A stretch of 41,218 nt of DNA from Peribacillus glennii (GTDB lineage: Bacteria > Bacillota > Bacilli > Bacillales > DSM-1321), in contig NZ_QVTD01000018.1 of assembly GCF_003429105.1 (NCBI RefSeq), positions 1-41,218 of the forward strand. The letters run 5' to 3'. Below the pieces are notes generated by a model that searched no databases, was not told the DNA's origin, and worked only from the letters and a program-made list of their open reading frames with translations. The translations under genes were made by a program, and so were the position numbers. Positions 26,331 through 33,970 of the stretch are shown here, one piece after another (within the stretch, counting starts at the first letter, position 1; each line of letters begins with the position of its first letter).

Positions 26331-26540
26331 AATGACCTCCTGGAAACATCTTCACCCCATTTTATGCAGCAAGTCGCGTAAACAGGACGAGTTTAAAAAA
26401 TTTCCTGCCGGAAGGTAATGGAGGTTCTTTCAGGCTGTACAAATTTCAGACTACACACAGTTTCGCAACCAAGAGTTGTTTTCATAACAAACCTAAAAAT
26501 TTTACAACTAAATATTGATCTTCGCAACAAACTTGGTACG

Positions 26541-26581
26541 GCAAAACAAAATACACCAGCCTCTAAGTGAGACCGGTGTAT
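26541..26581 (-). terminator. Terminator of the YtxH-like gene
   Basis: ATACACC/GGTGTAT stem with an imperfect inner extension. On the minus strand it is followed by TTTTGTTTTG. Confidence 0.7.
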
Positions 26582-26598
26582 CTCAGGCGGTTATTGTA

Positions 26599-27174
26599 TT
26601 AATAATTGGAACTTTGGCTGCCTGACGTATTCACGCTGACAGACTTGATATTTGATGGGTCGACGCCGGTATTCCGGGATGTTTGGCCTGACATTGTGTG
26701 TGAGGTAGTGTCTGAAGTTGAGTTAGTGAGCTTTGTCCCCGCTTCGGCTACTTTTGAACCGACTTCCTTAATGCCGCCTGTGGCGTCTTTTGCAATGTTC
26801 AAGGCATCAGAAGATAACTCTTTCACTTCATTCACTTTGCCAAATACGTCTTCATTAACTGTCTGGTAAATTTTTTGTGCTTCGTTAATGGCTTCTTTTA
26901 AGGTGTCAGATGCCTCCTTGAATCTTTGTACCATTTGATCCTTCATTTCCGTCGGATTTTCTTTTACCTGCGTAAACATATCCATGGAGGTATCCTTCAG
27001 GTCAACTGCCTTGGTTTTTACTTTATTTCGGGTAGAAGAATCCAAAAGCGTAATAGCTCCGCCGATGATTCCCCCCAGAATAATGCCTTTTAACAGTTTG
27101 CTGTTGTTTTGAGTATCAGCCATCGTGTGAGTATCAGCCATTGTGTGACTATTTCCCATCATTTGCGTTTCCAT
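26599..27174 (-). CDS. YtxH-domain stress protein
   Basis: 191-residue protein whose only hydrophobic part is a glycine-rich helix LLKGIILGGIIGGAITLLDSSTR at about 26-48, the YtxH-domain signature. A long charged helical region follows (KDQMVQRFKEASDTLKEAINEAQKIYQTVNEDV), then a Ser/Thr/Asn-rich disordered tail. The N-terminus has a tandem HTMADT repeat. Family members are general-stress proteins, often SigB-dependent, and are thought to be membrane associated; that is inference here. GAGGAGG precedes ATG 27174. Confidence 0.8.
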   Translation of the reverse strand: METQMMGNSHTMADTHTMADTQNNSKLLKGIILGGIIGGAITLLDSSTRNKVKTKAVDLKDTSMDMFTQVKENPTEMKDQMVQRFKEASDTLKEAINEAQKIYQTVNEDVFGKVNEVKELSSDALNIAKDATGGIKEVGSKVAEAGTKLTNSTSDTTSHTMSGQTSRNTGVDPSNIKSVSVNTSGSQSSNY

Positions 27175-27256
27175 CAAAAATTCCTCCTCTTTATTATGAT
27201 TTCTTAGCTTATCCGTGTTTTTCCCGCTTTAATGAGCTCTCAAACTTCAACTTTTC

Positions 27257-27300
27257 TTGACAGGAAACTATTCCCTATAGTTAAATACATTAATAGTTTA
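27257..27300 (+). promoter_or_regulatory. marR promoter/operator region
   Basis: TTGACA at 27257-27262, then the inverted repeat AACTAT-TCCCT-ATAGTT (27266-27282) and a further ATAGTTTAA at 27293-27301. An inverted repeat between -35 and start fits autorepression by the MarR protein. The -10 is not clear (TAAATA, spacer 19, is the best). Confidence 0.5.
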
Positions 27301-27327
27301 ACAGTGTAACCTTTTGGGGGTGGGAGA

Positions 27328-27795
27328 ATGGCGAGCGGCAAAATACAGGACTTGATTGACCGTTACTTATGGGTCTCTTTTTATGTAAGCAAAATGGGAG
27401 AATCGCTGATTAAAGAACAAATCAATGAGGATTTAACAAATGACCAGCATTATACGCTCCGTTTTATCAGGCAAAGGGGAAAGTGCACCTCTACAGACCT
27501 GGCTAAGGCCTTTAACGTAAATAAAAGTGCAATTACGGCCATTATTGCCAGGCTGGTAGACAAGGGGCTGATAGAGAGGACGCGGGATAAAAGGGACCGC
27601 AGGGTTGTTTATCTGGCCCTGACAGAATACGGCAACCAGTTGTTTTTACAGACAGAACAAAAAATCAATAAACATGTGGAATCCTTGATCACAAGTTTTG
27701 ACGATGAAGAAATTCAGTCTTTTATCGGGACATATGAGAAGCTTTCAAACATTTTAATTGATATGAACAAAAGAATACAGGAGGGGAAAGCGTGA
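27328..27795 (+). CDS. MarR-family transcriptional regulator
   Basis: 155-residue winged-helix repressor. The DNA-binding part lies at about residues 50-110: CTSTDLAKAFNVNKSAITAIIARLVDKGLIERTRDKRDRRVVYLALTEYG, with recognition helix and wing (DKRDRR) intact. Flanking helices form the dimer domain. A GGGGGTGGGAG site precedes the ATG. Its stop overlaps a following GTG by one base, where a broken acetyltransferase begins, and an SMR exporter lies downstream, so it probably controlled a small detoxification operon. Confidence 0.92.
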   Translation: MASGKIQDLIDRYLWVSFYVSKMGESLIKEQINEDLTNDQHYTLRFIRQRGKCTSTDLAKAFNVNKSAITAIIARLVDKGLIERTRDKRDRRVVYLALTEYGNQLFLQTEQKINKHVESLITSFDDEEIQSFIGTYEKLSNILIDMNKRIQEGKA

Positions 27796-28218
27796 ACGCG
27801 GTATTAGACGCCATCCAGCTCTTGATATAGCGACTCCAAAAGAGCTTTGGAGGAAACGCAGGTCCGGGTCTGCCAATGCGTTATCTAACCTTTCAATGGA
27901 GGAGCACATGCAATCGGTCAAGTCTTAGCTTGGAGCTGCCTGGAGAAATTCTTGTTTCGCTGTATATGAAAATGTCAAACCAGTGGGAATTGCAATTCCA
28001 CATATAGAACCCGGTACAGACAGTGAAGGGAGGCTCTTTTACTTTGGGCTGATGCCTGAAGAAAGAGGGAAAGGGAAAAGTGCAGAAATACATATGGATT
28101 GCTTGATGTTGTTAAAAGGATGGGTGCAGGAATTTATGTAGGTAGCACAGAGCAAACCAACCATAAAATGCAAAAGGTGTTTGTTCAGAATGGCTGCGTG
28201 AGTACTGCCGCAACCTAA
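27792..28218 (+). pseudogene. GNAT acetyltransferase, frameshifted
   Basis: Starts at a GTG overlapping the marR stop. One shift after the first codons gives IRRHPALDIATPKELWRKRRSGSANALSN, stopping at 27929. Another frame then reads YENVKPVGIAIPHIEPGTD, SEGRLFYFGLMPEERGKGKSAEIHM (the acetyl-CoA loop R-G-K-G-K). A last shift gives VKRMGAGIYVGSTEQTNHKMQKVFVQNGC, the normal GNAT end. At least three frame changes are needed, so it is not functional. Confidence 0.8.
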
Positions 28219-28289
28219 GTCTCTTTATTATTATATTCATTGATAAAATGTAATCTGACTATGGCAAAGGAAGGAAAGGAGGAATTACT

Positions 28290-28622
28290 ATGAAGGCATA
28301 TCTTCTGCTGGCTGTTGCAATAGCTGCGGAGCTTTTTGGGACGTCCATGCTCAAAGCAACGGAAGGCTTCACAAAGCCCCTGCCGGGCATAGGAGTGATA
28401 ATAGGGTTCGGTTTATCTTTCTATTGTCTGTCGCTTTCCCTGCAGTTCATCCCGTTAAGCATTGCTTACGCCATTTGGTCGGGGGTCGGAACAGCTATAA
28501 CAGCGGCCATCGGTGTTGTAATATGGAAAGAACAGATCAGCATATATACTGTACTGGGAATTCTCTTGATTATTGGCGGTGTGATTCTTTTAAACTTGAA
28601 ATCTCCTGTCGATACACATTAA
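28290..28622 (+). CDS. SMR-family multidrug efflux protein
   Basis: Four-helix proton antiporter of 110 residues for cationic drugs or guanidinium-like compounds; functions as a dimer. Key residue Glu14 is present in helix 1 (AIAAELFGTSMLKATEGF), with Y-A-I-W-S-G-V-G-T-A in helix 3 and GVILLNL in helix 4. AAAGGAGG sets the start. It lies downstream of marR and the acetyltransferase remnant; whether marR still regulates it cannot be told. Only one SMR gene is present, so it would be a homodimer. Confidence 0.92.
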   Translation: MKAYLLLAVAIAAELFGTSMLKATEGFTKPLPGIGVIIGFGLSFYCLSLSLQFIPLSIAYAIWSGVGTAITAAIGVVIWKEQISIYTVLGILLIIGGVILLNLKSPVDTH

Positions 28623-28627
28623 ATGAA

Positions 28628-28655
28628 AAAGGCCCGATGGATGTTTCGGGCCTTT
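28628..28655. terminator. Bidirectional terminator between the SMR and ftsH-like genes
   Basis: 10-bp perfect stem AAAGGCCCGA/TCGGGCCTTT with an 8-nt loop, between convergent genes. Confidence 0.85.
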
Positions 28656-28666
28656 GGTCTACATTA

Positions 28667-30406
28667 TTAAGCTAGCACTAACTCCTCAGGCTGCAGGAAG
28701 GACGTTTGATTCACAATCTCTTCTACTTCAGAGCCTTCAAGCGTTTCTTGCTTCAGCAGGGCTTCCACCAGTGCCTCATATTGCTCCCGGTGTGTATCTA
28801 TCAAAGTTTCTGTTTGTACAATGGCTTCCTGGAATAATTCTTGCATCCGCAATTCTTTATCTGCTTTATTGAAGGATAACGTGAATCCATCCTGAAGCAT
28901 GCCAGTGTCCACCATCTGTTCCAAAAGATGCTTGGCCTGCTGTACATCGCCTCCCACACCAACGCTGTGTTCTCCGAGGTACATCCGTTCCGCAACTCCG
29001 CCGGCTAGAATCATTTTGACCTGATCCAGCAGCTCGCTGGTTGTAGAAAGGTGCAGCTCTTTCTGAATCGGGGCGACATAGCCAAGCGCTTCACCTCGTG
29101 GAATGATCGTAGCCTTTCTCACAGAACCGGGTTTGGTCAGGCTGGCGATCAATGCATGGCCGCTTTCGTGAATCGCTACACGCCGCTTCGTTTCCTGATC
29201 GTTAAGCATACGCGATGAAGTACCGAGGATGGTCCGGTCAATCGCATAGTCCATATCTTCTTTATTGATCATATCCTGTCCGCCCCTGAGTGCCCGCCTG
29301 CTCGCGGTTTCAAAAAGCGAGCTGATTTCGGCACCCGAAAATCCGGATGTGCTCTCTGCCAGGCCATCTAATGAAGCGAGGACATCAGGCGCCATCTGTT
29401 TTCCTTTTGCGTGAATGGAGATGATTTCCCTTCTTCCTTTTGTATCTGGAAGCGGAACCTGGAAAGAAAAATCGATCCGTCCTGGACGAAGGAAAGCTTC
29501 ATCAAGCATATCTTTTCTATTAGTAGCGGCAATGAACAAAATACCGTCATTATCATGTCCGCCGTCGAGCTGGACAAGCAATTCGGTGAGTGTCTTTTCT
29601 CCCTCTTCTCCGCCGTGTTGCTTCCGCTTTCCGGCAAGGGCGTCCACCTCATCGATGAAAATGACAGCGGGTTTCTGTTTTCTGGCAGCCTGGAACAAAC
29701 TCCGGATCCTGGCAGCGCCGACACCGATGAACATTTCGTTAAAAGCGGAACCGCTTGTCGAGAAGAAATTTGCATTCAACTCTTTTGTAATCGCCTGGGC
29801 AAGCAGGGTTTTCCCCGTACCGGGCGGTCCGTATAACAAAACCCCTTTAGGAGGTTTGATGCCAAGTTTCTCCGAGCGCTCCGGCTCCTTTAAAATGGAA
29901 AGGGTCTGCAGGATTTCTTCTTTCATTTCCTCCTGGAGACCCCCAACATCATTCAAAGTAATCGAGGGGAGGGGCCTTGCTGTAGAAATGCTATGCTTCA
30001 TTTTGGCTGCCCCGATGCCTCCCTTGGTTTTCTTATGGAGGAAAAGGCCGGCAGCGACAGCCATCGCGACTAAACTGCCCATAATCCAAGGGCTGTATCT
30101 GCTGTTCGCCGAGTAGGAGTATTGGACATTATATTTCTCGATTAGCTTGTCTATCATTTGGCTGTTAGGCGGGACATTTGACACATACTTTCCGTCTTCA
30201 GTCGTTAAATATATGGCACCGTTCCGCTTTTCTTCTAGTGTAACAGGCTTTCCGTTTTGAGCCTGGATTGTTTTTTCAATGGAGGAAAAAGGAATCGCGG
30301 TTTCTTTCGCATTCCCAAATATATACCAGGCAATCCCTGTAATGGCCACAACACACGCCAGAATAACCGGCAGTAACTTCGAAACAAGTGTAGAGTTGGA
30401 TTTCAG
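28667..30406 (-). CDS. FtsH-like AAA+ zinc metalloprotease (second FtsH type), probable CTG start
   Basis: Membrane-anchored ATP-dependent protease. Domains: N-terminal helix, small extracytoplasmic domain, second helix (SPWIMGSLVAMAVAAGLFLH), AAA+ module with Walker A GPPGTGKT, Walker B VIFIDEVDA and second region of homology AATNRKDMLDEAFLRPGRID, then peptidase with HESGHA and the later Asp of GVGGDVQQA. At about 579 residues it is shorter than housekeeping FtsH and diverged (HESGH rather than HEAGH), so probably a paralogue. The first ATG/GTG-type codon (30349) cuts into helix 1. CTG at 30406, nine bases after AAGGAG, gives LKSNSTLVSKLLPVILACVV, a complete anchor. Confidence 0.88.
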   Translation of the reverse strand: MKSNSTLVSKLLPVILACVVAITGIAWYIFGNAKETAIPFSSIEKTIQAQNGKPVTLEEKRNGAIYLTTEDGKYVSNVPPNSQMIDKLIEKYNVQYSYSANSRYSPWIMGSLVAMAVAAGLFLHKKTKGGIGAAKMKHSISTARPLPSITLNDVGGLQEEMKEEILQTLSILKEPERSEKLGIKPPKGVLLYGPPGTGKTLLAQAITKELNANFFSTSGSAFNEMFIGVGAARIRSLFQAARKQKPAVIFIDEVDALAGKRKQHGGEEGEKTLTELLVQLDGGHDNDGILFIAATNRKDMLDEAFLRPGRIDFSFQVPLPDTKGRREIISIHAKGKQMAPDVLASLDGLAESTSGFSGAEISSLFETASRRALRGGQDMINKEDMDYAIDRTILGTSSRMLNDQETKRRVAIHESGHALIASLTKPGSVRKATIIPRGEALGYVAPIQKELHLSTTSELLDQVKMILAGGVAERMYLGEHSVGVGGDVQQAKHLLEQMVDTGMLQDGFTLSFNKADKELRMQELFQEAIVQTETLIDTHREQYEALVEALLKQETLEGSEVEEIVNQTSFLQPEELVLA

Positions 30407-30704
30407 TTGACTCAGCTCCTTACAAGAATATAGATATAGTATAAAAAATTCAGACTAGTCTTGTACAGGTAATTTCGCCTGTTTAAACTAGTAATTTTTG
30501 TAAATGGCAAGCTAGCAAGAGGGCAGTTTTTCCTGTTTTCGATAAACACAAGGAAAAAAGTTATATTGATATAGTTGAAATCTCCCAGTTGTTAAATTGG
30601 AATCCGAATCCCCATCAAGGTTATAATATAAGCATAAGGGAAGGAAAGGTTAAGTTGCCTGGTTTGGCAAAAAGTATAGCGTAAAGGCAGTGAATGGTTT
30701 TCTT

Positions 30705-31283
30705 ATGAGTAAATTTACGAGCGATTATGTGATTACGATGAAAGATATAGTAAGAGAAGGGGATCCAATTTTACGGCAGATTGTAGATGAAATCAGTCTA
30801 CCTCCATCAGAAGAAGACAGGGAAGAGCTTGCTAGCATGATGCAATTTTTAAAAAACAGCCAGGATCCCGCCGCCTCCAAAAAGTATGGCCTCCGGGCAG
30901 GCGTAGGGTTGTCCGCGAATCAGATTGGACTTAATAAACGGATGTTCGTTGTTTATTTTACAGATGAAAAAGGGAATCTTCATGAATATGCATTGATTAA
31001 CCCGAAAATTATCAGCACTTCAACGGCAATGGTGTACTTGCCCCAAAGTGAAGGATGCCTTTCTGTTGACCGCGAAATAAGCGGGTATGTTCCCCGATAC
31101 GAAAGGATAAAATTGAAGGCTTTTGACCCAAAAGGCAACGAATTGAATCTGCGTTTTAAAGGGTTTCCGGCTGTCGTGATACAGCACGAGATGGATCACT
31201 TGAACGGAATCATGTTCTATGACCGGATAAATAGGGAAAATCCATTCAAGCTCCCTGAAAATGTAGACATAAGAAGTATTTAA
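30705..31283 (+). CDS. def: Peptide deformylase
   Basis: Removes the formyl group from the N-terminal Met of new proteins. All three metal-site motifs are visible: GVGLSANQIG (motif I, Gly-x-Gly-Leu-Ser-Ala-x-Gln), EGCLSVD (motif II, with the Cys ligand) and QHEMDHLNG (motif III, both His ligands and catalytic Glu). The 192-residue protein, with its long insertion near residues 40-60, is the type 2 form found in Bacillus (YkrB-like). Starts at ATG 30705 or GTG 30690 are both possible; neither has an ideal ribosome binding site. TATAAT at 30622-30627 may be its -10. Confidence 0.93.
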   Translation: MSKFTSDYVITMKDIVREGDPILRQIVDEISLPPSEEDREELASMMQFLKNSQDPAASKKYGLRAGVGLSANQIGLNKRMFVVYFTDEKGNLHEYALINPKIISTSTAMVYLPQSEGCLSVDREISGYVPRYERIKLKAFDPKGNELNLRFKGFPAVVIQHEMDHLNGIMFYDRINRENPFKLPENVDIRSI

Positions 31284-31322
31284 AACGTTGGCAAAGCATG
31301 TGAGCTTTGCCAACGTTTTTTC
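31282..31322. terminator. Strong bidirectional terminator after def
   Basis: 16-bp perfect stem AAAACGTTGGCAAAGC/GCTTTGCCAACGTTTT with a 6-nt loop, then TTT. Confidence 0.95.
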
Positions 31323-31335
31323 ACACCGGGAACAG

Positions 31336-31378
31336 GGGGTCAGTCCCCTGCGCTTTAACGTGATGGGGGACTGACCCC
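31336..31378. repeat. REP-like inverted repeat overlapping the end of the MFS gene
   Basis: Perfect 13-bp arms GGGGTCAGTCCCC (31336-31348) and GGGGACTGACCCC (31366-31378), with a 17-nt loop. The element type occurs as dispersed intergenic repeats in Bacillaceae genomes (from memory). A related G-run palindrome is at 38869-38898. Confidence 0.75.
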
Positions 31379-32896
31379 GTTACTGCTTTTTGTTGTTTCC
31401 ACACGCCCATTTCCCATGAGTAGAACGAAAACTGCCGCAAGGACGATAGGTACCAACGCAATTAGGAAAGTCGCGGTAATTGAATCCGATATTGCATCTA
31501 CGATTTTATCCAAAATAAAATCAGGAATCTTCGCCCGCTCTTCGGGATGGAACAGCTGTTGAGGGTCTTCCATGTTAATCATCGAAGATTCTTGGCCGCC
31601 AGGACCCGACATTCCCTTAAACGCTTCCGTTAATTTTTCTGTAAACATATTGTTTTGGATCGTACCAAAGATGGTGATCCCGAGCGTCATCCCAAACGAC
31701 CGGAGGAATGAGTTTGTGGAGTTGGCTGTGCCCCGGTACTGTGGTTCCAGATTATGGAGCGAAGCTGTCGGCAATAGGGAAAACGAGAATCCCATTCCAA
31801 ATCCGACGATCACCATATAAACAGTCAATAATGTGCGGCTTGTATCAGGAGTCAGTGTACCCAGGAGATACATGCCTAAAAAATAAGAAACCACGGAAAC
31901 AATCATCAAGTTACGGAAGCTCGTTTTCGTTTGAAACGTGCCTCCTGCACCGCTTCCTGCGACCGACCCGAGCATCATCGGCGTCAGGATGAAACCGGCA
32001 TTGGTAGCGGAACCTCCATATACTGCCTGGACAAAGATTGGAATATAGACAGTTAAGATGATAAAGGTGGCCCCATATAGAAAAGCAAGGATTTGGGAAC
32101 TGGCAAATAACCGTTTTTTAAACAGCCAGAATGGAATAATTGGATCCTTCGCGTTTCGTTCGACAAAAAAGAAAGCAATGAAAAAAAGGCCGAAGCTTGT
32201 GAACAGGCCGATGATTTGAAAGGAATCCCAAGCAAATTGCTTACCGCCCAATTCAAGGGCGAACATAAGGCTTACTACCGCAATAACAAGGGTAACAGCA
32301 CCCCACCAGTCGATCTTTTGTTCGTTATGCTGCGGTGATTCTTGGTAATAACGAAGAATCAAAAATAATGCAACTGCCCCAAGGGGTACATTCACATAAA
32401 ATATCCAATGCCAGCTTATGTACTCCGTAATATAGGCTCCCAAAAGCGGGCCCATTACGCTCGATACCCCGAAAACAGCGCCTAACAGGCCTGTCATCTT
32501 CCCGCGTTTTTCAGGCGGGAAAATATCAAAGATAATCGTAAAAGCGATCGGCATCAACGCTCCGCCGCCAATGCCCTGGATTGCGCGGTAGATGCTTAAT
32601 TGCACCATGCTTTGCGCTATGCCGCATAAAGCGGAGCCGATTAAAAAAACAACCAGGCCAAATACAAAGAACCGTTTTCGTCCATACATATCGGAGAGCT
32701 TCCCGAAAATCGGCATGCCTGCCATAGTAGTAACCATGTAAGCGGATGTTACCCAGACAAACTTATCGAAGCCGCCCAGATCGGAAACGATCGTTCCCAT
32801 GGCCGTTGCGACAATCGTATTATCCATGGCTGCCATCAAGATGGATAGCAGAAGGCCGGCTACGATAAACTTTATATTTTTCTCTTGCAGGACCAT
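31355..32896 (-). CDS. DHA2-family (14-TM) MFS multidrug exporter
   Basis: Proton-driven exporter of the EmrB/QacA type, 513 residues, 14 predicted helices. Motif A is GKLSDMYGRKRFF after helix 2, and motif C is in GLLGAVFGVSSVMGPLLGAYI. The helix 1 motif LDxTIVxxALP appears as MDNTIVATAMGTI. GGGGG before ATG 32896 (MVLQEKN) decides the start over an in-frame codon at 32923. The last nine or so residues (NGVSPPSR) are encoded by an arm of the REP-like repeat, so the original C-terminus has been replaced. Drug range unknown. Confidence 0.92.
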   Translation of the reverse strand: MVLQEKNIKFIVAGLLLSILMAAMDNTIVATAMGTIVSDLGGFDKFVWVTSAYMVTTMAGMPIFGKLSDMYGRKRFFVFGLVVFLIGSALCGIAQSMVQLSIYRAIQGIGGGALMPIAFTIIFDIFPPEKRGKMTGLLGAVFGVSSVMGPLLGAYITEYISWHWIFYVNVPLGAVALFLILRYYQESPQHNEQKIDWWGAVTLVIAVVSLMFALELGGKQFAWDSFQIIGLFTSFGLFFIAFFFVERNAKDPIIPFWLFKKRLFASSQILAFLYGATFIILTVYIPIFVQAVYGGSATNAGFILTPMMLGSVAGSGAGGTFQTKTSFRNLMIVSVVSYFLGMYLLGTLTPDTSRTLLTVYMVIVGFGMGFSFSLLPTASLHNLEPQYRGTANSTNSFLRSFGMTLGITIFGTIQNNMFTEKLTEAFKGMSGPGGQESSMINMEDPQQLFHPEERAKIPDFILDKIVDAISDSITATFLIALVPIVLAAVFVLLMGNGRVETTKSSNGVSPPSR

Positions 32897-33027
32897 TAAT
32901 TTCCCCCCTTTTTCATTTAACAAATCCTTTGCATCTTATTGTTTCGATTATATTATGAATAACTATAGCTTATCCCCGGTAAATGCAACAAGGCATAGAA
33001 TGGGAATATTTTTTTTGTGAAATTCAT

Positions 33028-33056
33028 TGATAATGAATTTCATTATCTGTTAAAAT
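33028..33056 (+). promoter_or_regulatory. efe operon promoter with overlapping Fur box
   Basis: TTGATA (33028-33033), 17-bp spacer, TAAAAT (33051-33056). The perfect 19-bp palindrome GATAATGAATTTCATTATC (33029-33047) overlaps the -35 and spacer and matches the Fur consensus at 16 of 19 positions. Iron-bound Fur should block this promoter. Confidence 0.88.
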
Positions 33057-33100
33057 ATATTCTGAAAATATTACTGCATATCACGAGGAGAAAACTATAT

Positions 33101-33970
33101 ATGAATAATATGAATAAATGGAAAGCGCCTTTAGCAATCTTATTATCAACCAATCTGCTATTTGGCTGTGCCCAGTCGGAGGAAAATGCTTCGGCTGAAA
33201 AGGAATCGAAAGGACAGCCGGCCCAAGCCGAACCAGCAGATGATAAATTGGATGGCGTGACAGCAGAATACCGGAAATATGCTTTAGCTGAGATTGAAGC
33301 TTTCGTCACATCAACAGAGGAATTCACAAACGCTGTGAAATCGGGCGATATCGAGAAAGCAAAAGCAACTTATGCGCCTGCCCGTATGCACTATGAGCGT
33401 GCCGAACCGATTGCCGAAGTGTTCGGGGACCTCGATCCTAAAATCGATGCACGCGAAGGTGATGTTCCAGAAAAGGAGTGGACTGGCTACCACCGCATCG
33501 AACAAGGGCTCTGGGTCGAGAACACTACAAAAGGCTATGAAAAATATGCAGAGCAATTGATGAAGGATGTACATCTGCTGCGTGCCAAGGTCGAGACGGT
33601 TGAGGTCACTCCTGAACTGTTAATCACAGGTGCCGTGGATTTATTAAATGAGGTATCGACATCAAAGGTAACAGGGGAAGAAGACCGGTATTCCCATACA
33701 GATTTATATGACTTTGCTGCTAACGTCCAGGGAGCTGAAAAAATCTATGAACTTTTAAAACCGGCATTGATGGAGAAGGATGAAGCGCTTAGTGAAGATA
33801 TCCGAAAGCGTTTTGACGATGTTTACAGTCTATTAAACCAGCATAAAAAAGGCGATGCGTATAAGATTTACACAGAGTTAACCAAACCGGAAGTAAAACA
33901 GCTGAGCCAGTCGATTGATGCTTTGGCTGAACCGCTTTCTCAAATAGGGATTGTAACGGGGGCATCCTAA
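33101..33970 (+). CDS. efeO: Iron-uptake lipoprotein EfeO (imelysin/M75 domain)
   Basis: Surface lipoprotein that binds iron and feeds the EfeUOB importer. The 289-residue protein has a lipoprotein signal peptide with lipobox L-L-F-G-C (Cys at about 24), a short charged linker, then the helical imelysin domain with the E-W-T-G-Y-H-R-I-E-x-G-L-W motif that carries the metal-site H-x-x-E. No Cup domain, so it is the short EfeM-like form seen in Bacillus. ATG 33101 follows GAGGAG; upstream in-frame codons lie inside the promoter. First gene of the operon, ending directly before efeB. Confidence 0.93.
   Translation: MNNMNKWKAPLAILLSTNLLFGCAQSEENASAEKESKGQPAQAEPADDKLDGVTAEYRKYALAEIEAFVTSTEEFTNAVKSGDIEKAKATYAPARMHYERAEPIAEVFGDLDPKIDAREGDVPEKEWTGYHRIEQGLWVENTTKGYEKYAEQLMKDVHLLRAKVETVEVTPELLITGAVDLLNEVSTSKVTGEEDRYSHTDLYDFAANVQGAEKIYELLKPALMEKDEALSEDIRKRFDDVYSLLNQHKKGDAYKIYTELTKPEVKQLSQSIDALAEPLSQIGIVTGAS

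Noticed and set aside
29415..30116. 233-residue plus-strand frame inside the ftsH-like gene
   Set aside because: Antisense shadow of a strongly conserved AAA+ protease; no family features or start signal of its own.
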